Shown here: in pieces, positions 48,200 to 51,874 of the stretch | Layout: each line of letters opens with the position of its first letter | How positions within the stretch are numbered: the stretch's first letter is position 1 | Assembly (NCBI GenBank): GCA_024275575.1 | Contig: JAJRYV010000102.1 | Location: 1-51,874 of the forward strand | DNA: 51,874 bases | Source: a bacterium | Lineage (GTDB): Bacteria; Zhuqueibacterota; Zhuqueibacteria; Zhuqueibacterales; Geothermadaptataceae | Direction of reading: 5' to 3' | Position numbers and translations under genes: made by a program | Notes under the pieces: model-generated | Seen by the model: only the letters and a program-made list of their open reading frames with translations | What the model was told of the DNA's origin: nothing | Databases searched by the model: none

Positions 48200-48276
48200 G
48201 CACAATGCAGACGCTGAGCCTGCGAAGCGGGATGCAACCACACCCGCAGATCAGGCAAGCTCAGGGATCCCTTCTA
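48200..48276. repeat. GCTGAGCC-type intergenic repeat fragment
   Basis: The sequence GCTGAGCCTGCGAAGCGGG, and nearby GGCAAGCTCAGGGATCC, resemble the repeat cluster at 41761-41933. It lies in the upstream region of xylB, between the kinase start and dispersed repeat B. Confidence 0.4.
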
Positions 48277-48402
48277 TGCTCATCGGGGATTTAAGCCCAC
48301 ATGCTGTCCCATCAAGGAATCACCGATGGAATCCGACGGCGGGATTCTACGTTGACAAGCAGGAAAAAAATCCCGCCAAGCAGATATGGCTGAACAGATA
48401 CT
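48277..48402 (+). repeat. Dispersed repeat, copy B
   Basis: Starts TGCTCATCGGGGATTTAAGCC and ends GGCTGAACAGATAC. It pairs with copy A at 7841-7964 in blocks across the full 125 bp, including CGACGG, CGGGATTC, TGACAAG and AATCCCGCCA. It is non-coding and sits between xylB and the carbonic anhydrase gene. Confidence 0.75.
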
Positions 48403-48437
48403 ATGCTAAAAATCAATTTTTTTCAGTTACAAAAAAA

Positions 48438-48968
48438 TCAGACCCCCGGATGCTGTAATCTCAGCTCGAAATACTCTTCCTTGTACTGCACATAACGCTG
48501 CGCCAGCTCGCAGCCGGTATTCCGTTCGTGCCCGGCAAGTTGCCGTTTCACCTTCGCAGGAATGCCCATCACCATCGTATTTGCCGCCACATGCATACCT
48601 TCAGTAACCAGCGCCCCGGCGCCGACGATGGCGCCTTCACCGATGATCGCGCCGTCGAGGATTTTTGCCCCCATACCAATCATCGCATTGTTATGAATAG
48701 TGCAGCCGTGTAATATCACCCCGTGTGCGATGGTCACATCATCACCGAGAATCAGCGGCCATTCGTCCACCGTGACGTGGCAAATAGCGCCATCCTGAAT
48801 ATTGGTGCGTGTGCCGATGCGGATAAAATTGACGTCGCCGCGCAGCACGACATTGTACCAGATCGAGCAATCGGGGCCGGTCGCAACTTCGCCGATGACG
48901 ATGGCGTTCGCGGCGACAAAGGTGCCGGCGCCGAATTGTGGATATTTCCCGTGGTGCCCATGAATCAT
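48438..48968 (-). CDS. Gamma-carbonic anhydrase family protein
   Basis: 176 residues of the left-handed beta-helix hexapeptide fold. The repeats (VIGEVATGPDCSIWYNVVLR, GTRTNIQDGAICHVT, DDVTIAHGVILHGCTIHNN) contain the metal His positions in the usual spacing (H in ICHV, AHG and LHG). Such YrdA/CaiE-like proteins may be metal-dependent carbonic anhydrases or acyl-CoA transferase-like proteins. The ATG at 48968 is chosen as it begins the fold; 35 upstream residues look non-coding. Confidence 0.85.
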   Translation of the reverse strand: MIHGHHGKYPQFGAGTFVAANAIVIGEVATGPDCSIWYNVVLRGDVNFIRIGTRTNIQDGAICHVTVDEWPLILGDDVTIAHGVILHGCTIHNNAMIGMGAKILDGAIIGEGAIVGAGALVTEGMHVAANTMVMGIPAKVKRQLAGHERNTGCELAQRYVQYKEEYFELRLQHPGV

Positions 48969-49269
48969 ATTTTTAATTCCCAGGTAATTTAATGTCGATG
49001 TTCTGCCCGGGCGCCTTTTGATAAATAGCATGGGCACAAAATATGTCCCGCATTGTGGGCTGAACGAGTACATTCAAACAAAGTTTATGAATAATTCAGG
49101 CACTATACAGCAACCCGCCTGCCATATTTTCTGTCGGACATTCCACGCTGGGTGGGCGCTGGGGCTTAAATCCCCGACGAGCGGCGTCAGTTTTTTTCCC
49201 GCACGCCAAACAGTCTGGCTTCAAAAATAATGCCTGAATATCATGCTAAAAATATTCTCTGTGTTCAAA
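48969..49269. other. Intergenic stretch with repeat fragment C
   Basis: No gene is supported. It contains 49161-49182, an inverted copy of the dispersed-repeat core, and a T-run after it. Confidence 0.5.
49161..49182 (-). repeat. Dispersed repeat core, copy C (inverted)
   Basis: On the minus strand it reads GCTCGTCGGGGATTTAAGCC, the same core that begins copies A and B. The rest of the 125-bp unit is missing. Confidence 0.65.
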
Positions 49270-50658
49270 TCATCCGGCCATCGTCGCTTCGACTTCATCG
49301 ATGGAGCGTGGGATGTGTTTGCCGAGAATTCTGTTGCCGTCTTCGGTGATCACCACATTATCTTCGATACGTACGCCGCCGAAATCGAGCCATTTTTCCA
49401 CGGCATCGTAATTGATGAAGTCGTTCAGACGCTGTTCTTTTTTCCATAAATCGAACAGATCAGGGATGAAATAAATGCCTGGTTCGACGGTCATCACATG
49501 CCCGGTTTTGAGTTCGCGACCAAAGCGTAGCGCTGAAAGACCAAACACGTTGCTACGTTTGGTTGTGGCGTCGTAGCCGATGAGGTTTTCGCCCAAGCCC
49601 TCAAGATCATGCACGTCGAGCCCCATCTGATGCCCAAGACCGCATTGCATAAAAAAGCCGAAAACACCGGTTTCCATCGCATCGTCGAGCGAACCGTTGA
49701 CCAGCCCCAAATCTTGCAAACCGGAGACGATCTCACGACAGGCGAGCAGGTGCACACTTTGAAAACGAACGCCCGGTTTGCTTGCCTCGAATGCACGTTG
49801 CTGGGCATTTAAAACGATGCTGTAAATATCGCGCTGGCGGCTATCGAATTTCCCCGAAACCGGCAGCGTGCGGCTGATATCGCTACAATAGCCGCTTGCC
49901 ACCACCGCGCCGGAATCATGCACGACGAGATCGCCATTCTGCAATGTATTTAAATGAGTAGTGTTGTGCAAAATCTGTCCATTTTTGGAGAGAATGACGG
50001 GAAAGGCAATCTTGGCATTGTGTGAGGCGACGATACCTTCCACCAATCCTTTGAGCTGATATTCCTTTTTCCCGGGTGCCATTTCCTGCATGACTGCCGT
50101 GTGCATCTCATAAGCCACATCGAGCGCTTTTTCGATTTCAGCGAGTTCTTCGTCGCTTTTAAACATGCGTTGTGACGCGACCGCGAGCACGAGTTGTTCG
50201 GAAACGCCATCATTCAATTTTTCATAACTTGTGCCGAGACAATGGGCCAGCCAGGCACGGTTATCGGCGCGGTATTGCGGTAAAAAATGTATCGTGCGAT
50301 TTTGTTTCTGTGCATTTCTCAGCGTTGCCGCCAGTTCACCAAAAGGTTTTGTCTTGCGCACACCGGCTGCCGCAGCCTTTTCGGCGATAGTCGCCTGCTG
50401 CCCCATCCAGATGATGGCATCAACGGTGCGCTCATCGCCGAATACGATTTCTTCGTCGCTATCGACATCGATCACCGCTGCGAGATCGGCTTGATCGATA
50501 CTCCAGAAATAAAGGAACGAGCCATCCTGGCGAAACTGGTACCAGTTATGTGGGTAATTCATTGGCGTTTCGGTATTGCCCATAAATAACAATAGCCCGG
50601 AATCGAACTTCTCTTTTAACAATTGTCGCCGTTTGCTGTAAACTGTGCTTGAAAACAT
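49270..50658 (-). CDS. Xaa-Pro aminopeptidase (M24B)
   Basis: 462 residues. After an N-terminal creatinase-like domain comes the pita-bread fold with the five metal ligands in VVHDSGAVV, CSDISRTL, GLGHQMGLDVHD, VEPGIYF and VRIEDNVV. It removes the first residue of peptides with proline second, in the cytoplasm. It follows the hydroxyproline dehydratase gene by 36 nt in one operon, consistent with breakdown of proline-rich peptides. GGGAG precedes ATG. Confidence 0.9.
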   Translation of the reverse strand: MFSSTVYSKRRQLLKEKFDSGLLLFMGNTETPMNYPHNWYQFRQDGSFLYFWSIDQADLAAVIDVDSDEEIVFGDERTVDAIIWMGQQATIAEKAAAAGVRKTKPFGELAATLRNAQKQNRTIHFLPQYRADNRAWLAHCLGTSYEKLNDGVSEQLVLAVASQRMFKSDEELAEIEKALDVAYEMHTAVMQEMAPGKKEYQLKGLVEGIVASHNAKIAFPVILSKNGQILHNTTHLNTLQNGDLVVHDSGAVVASGYCSDISRTLPVSGKFDSRQRDIYSIVLNAQQRAFEASKPGVRFQSVHLLACREIVSGLQDLGLVNGSLDDAMETGVFGFFMQCGLGHQMGLDVHDLEGLGENLIGYDATTKRSNVFGLSALRFGRELKTGHVMTVEPGIYFIPDLFDLWKKEQRLNDFINYDAVEKWLDFGGVRIEDNVVITEDGNRILGKHIPRSIDEVEATMAG

Positions 50659-50693
50659 CGTCTTCTCCCTACCTAACCAATTGAAATTATGAT

Positions 50694-51719
50694 TTATCTT
50701 AAAATAAAGCCATTGACCAGTTGATCATCGGGATCGAGCAAAAATTCATTTTTACCGATGATAAAAGCCATGCCGGAAACCTCGGGAATCACCGCTTTGT
50801 GCGGACCAAATTCAGTTTCCTGCAGCGCTTTCACGGTGAACGTACTACCGATGATACTTTCGATGATGATCTCTTCATCGAGTGTGATTTCTCCTTTGGC
50901 AAAATGCAGTGCTGCGCGGGCGCTGACGCCGGTACCTGTCGGCGATCGATCGACCTCCCCCTCGGCAAAAATACAGACATTACGGCTGTGTGAAGCGGGA
51001 TTCTTCGCTTCTGCGGTAAATATTATACCATAGAGAAATGAAAGATCGTCTTCAAACGGGTGCGGAATTTGCCGCTTTTGCATGATCGCCCGTTTGATTT
51101 GCATGCCTTTTTCGATCAGCAGTTGAAAGTTCGATTCATCACATGTCAAACCCACCGAGGCTGCCTCGACAAAAGCGTAAAAGGCGCCACCGAATGCAAT
51201 ATCGTACTTGACCGTGCCGAGACCCGGTACTTTGATTTTTTCATCCAGTGCCAGCACAAAAGACGGTACATTTTGAAAAAAGATGCGCTCGGTTTTATCC
51301 GCAGAAATCTGTGCAAATGCGGTAACCAGTCCGGCCGGTGTATCGATTTTCACCTGCGTCAGTGGCGATTTTTTTTCGATGAAACCGGTTTCCACCACTA
51401 CTTTGGTGACAGCGATGACGCCATGTCCGCACATGGTGCTGTAGCCTTCATTGTGCAGAAACAGAATCCCGAAATCCGCCCCCTCGCTCACCGGCGGGGT
51501 AATGATGCACCCGTACATATCAGCGTGGCCGCGTGGTTCCCACATCAACGCCGTGCGCAATGCATCATGATTTTTTTTCATAAATTGCCGGCGCTGGAGG
51601 ATGTTTTTTCCTTGCAACACCGGCAAGCCGGAAAGGATAATGCGAAGTGGTTCTCCGGCAGTATGGGCGTCGATGGTTTGCATTTTCAGCCAGCTTGCCG
51701 GGGGGTGCCAGTGTGCCAT
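50694..51719 (-). CDS. Trans-3-hydroxy-L-proline dehydratase-like (proline racemase family)
   Basis: 341 residues. The family has two acid-base residues: here Cys in STMCGHGVIA is kept, while the second is Thr in EVDRSPTGTGVSAR. Proline racemase and hydroxyproline epimerase have Cys there; Thr is typical of trans-3-hydroxy-L-proline dehydratase. It would dehydrate the collagen-type amino acid to pyrroline carboxylate. The ATG at 51719 is preferred to TTG at 51746 by family length, though there is no clear ribosome site. Only 155 nt of window remain upstream, with no gene. Confidence 0.82.
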   Translation of the reverse strand: MAHWHPPASWLKMQTIDAHTAGEPLRIILSGLPVLQGKNILQRRQFMKKNHDALRTALMWEPRGHADMYGCIITPPVSEGADFGILFLHNEGYSTMCGHGVIAVTKVVVETGFIEKKSPLTQVKIDTPAGLVTAFAQISADKTERIFFQNVPSFVLALDEKIKVPGLGTVKYDIAFGGAFYAFVEAASVGLTCDESNFQLLIEKGMQIKRAIMQKRQIPHPFEDDLSFLYGIIFTAEAKNPASHSRNVCIFAEGEVDRSPTGTGVSARAALHFAKGEITLDEEIIIESIIGSTFTVKALQETEFGPHKAVIPEVSGMAFIIGKNEFLLDPDDQLVNGFILR

Positions 51720-51874
51720 TTTTGTATAATTTGTGAAAAAATTCAAGCTGTTTTCTCTCTACGAAATTTTTAACGAGTTTTATGACCGACTGTAACTATT
51801 CTGCATTATTTATAATATTTAAATCTGCATTCATTTAATAAACAATTTGTTAACGCCGGAGTGCAGCCCCTTTA

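Overview
The window reads as chromosomal DNA of a free-living, Gram-negative heterotroph, most plausibly from the FCB superphylum (Calditrichota/KSB1-like lineages). The main pointers are a secreted polysaccharide-lyase-like protein ending in an NYPNPFNP-type C-terminal domain, a phosphate porin with a signal peptide, and a DtxR regulator fused to a membrane segment and FeoA. This placement is inference. No rRNA, tRNA, CRISPR array or prophage was seen.

Layout. 1-910: decayed mobile DNA (25-bp inverted repeat, broken IS200/REP-type transposase, truncated small gene). 890-4282 (minus): ssnA-ygfK, preceded by a folded leader candidate with a terminator-like hairpin. 4768-7796 (minus): membrane protein and a secreted M1 metallopeptidase cut by an in-frame stop. 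8205-10166 (plus): nucleotide-hydrolase-like protein, flavin reductase-like protein, membrane protein. 10461-20990 (plus): complete phosphate module phoB-phoR-porin-pstS-pstC-pstA-pstB-phoU, with a Pho-box-like triple repeat before the porin and a TAG inside phoU. 21280-23220: GCS2-like ligase with CBS domains. 23473-31109 (plus): superoxide reductase, peroxiredoxin, MsrBA, lipoate ligase, 2-oxoacid dehydrogenase E1a/E1b/E2, ferritin-like/VIT protein and RluA, headed by a promoter overlapped by a PerR-type palindrome. 31426-33672: DUF255 lipoprotein. 33818-37058 (minus): iron regulator and split, interrupted feoB. 37227-38573 (minus): class II DAHP synthase. 39074-41761: secreted heparinase-II/III-like protein. 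41934-44962 (minus): orphan secretion-domain remnant, chemoreceptor and PAS protein. 45273-48138 (minus): xylB-xylA. 48438-51719 (minus): gamma-carbonic anhydrase, Xaa-Pro peptidase, hydroxyproline dehydratase.

How the genes fit together. PhoR/PhoB would sense phosphate limitation and drive the porin and Pst transporter. The redox genes protect and repair proteins while the lipoate ligase serves the neighbouring lipoyl-dependent E2, with an iron-storage/transport protein at the end. Polymer degradation (lyase-like protein, peptidases), xylose entry and hydroxyproline breakdown suggest a saprotroph.

The most unusual signal is a recurrent lesion. In three otherwise well-conserved genes (M1 peptidase, phoU, feoB) the frame is intact but one codon, at a position where relatives appear to carry Glu, is TAA or TAG. 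Since TAA and TAG also end ordinary genes here, a recoded stop is unlikely; parallel gene decay, sequence error or real readthrough remain open. The other points worth attention are the ssnA leader, the two regulatory boxes, and a dispersed repeat family found at both ends of the window.
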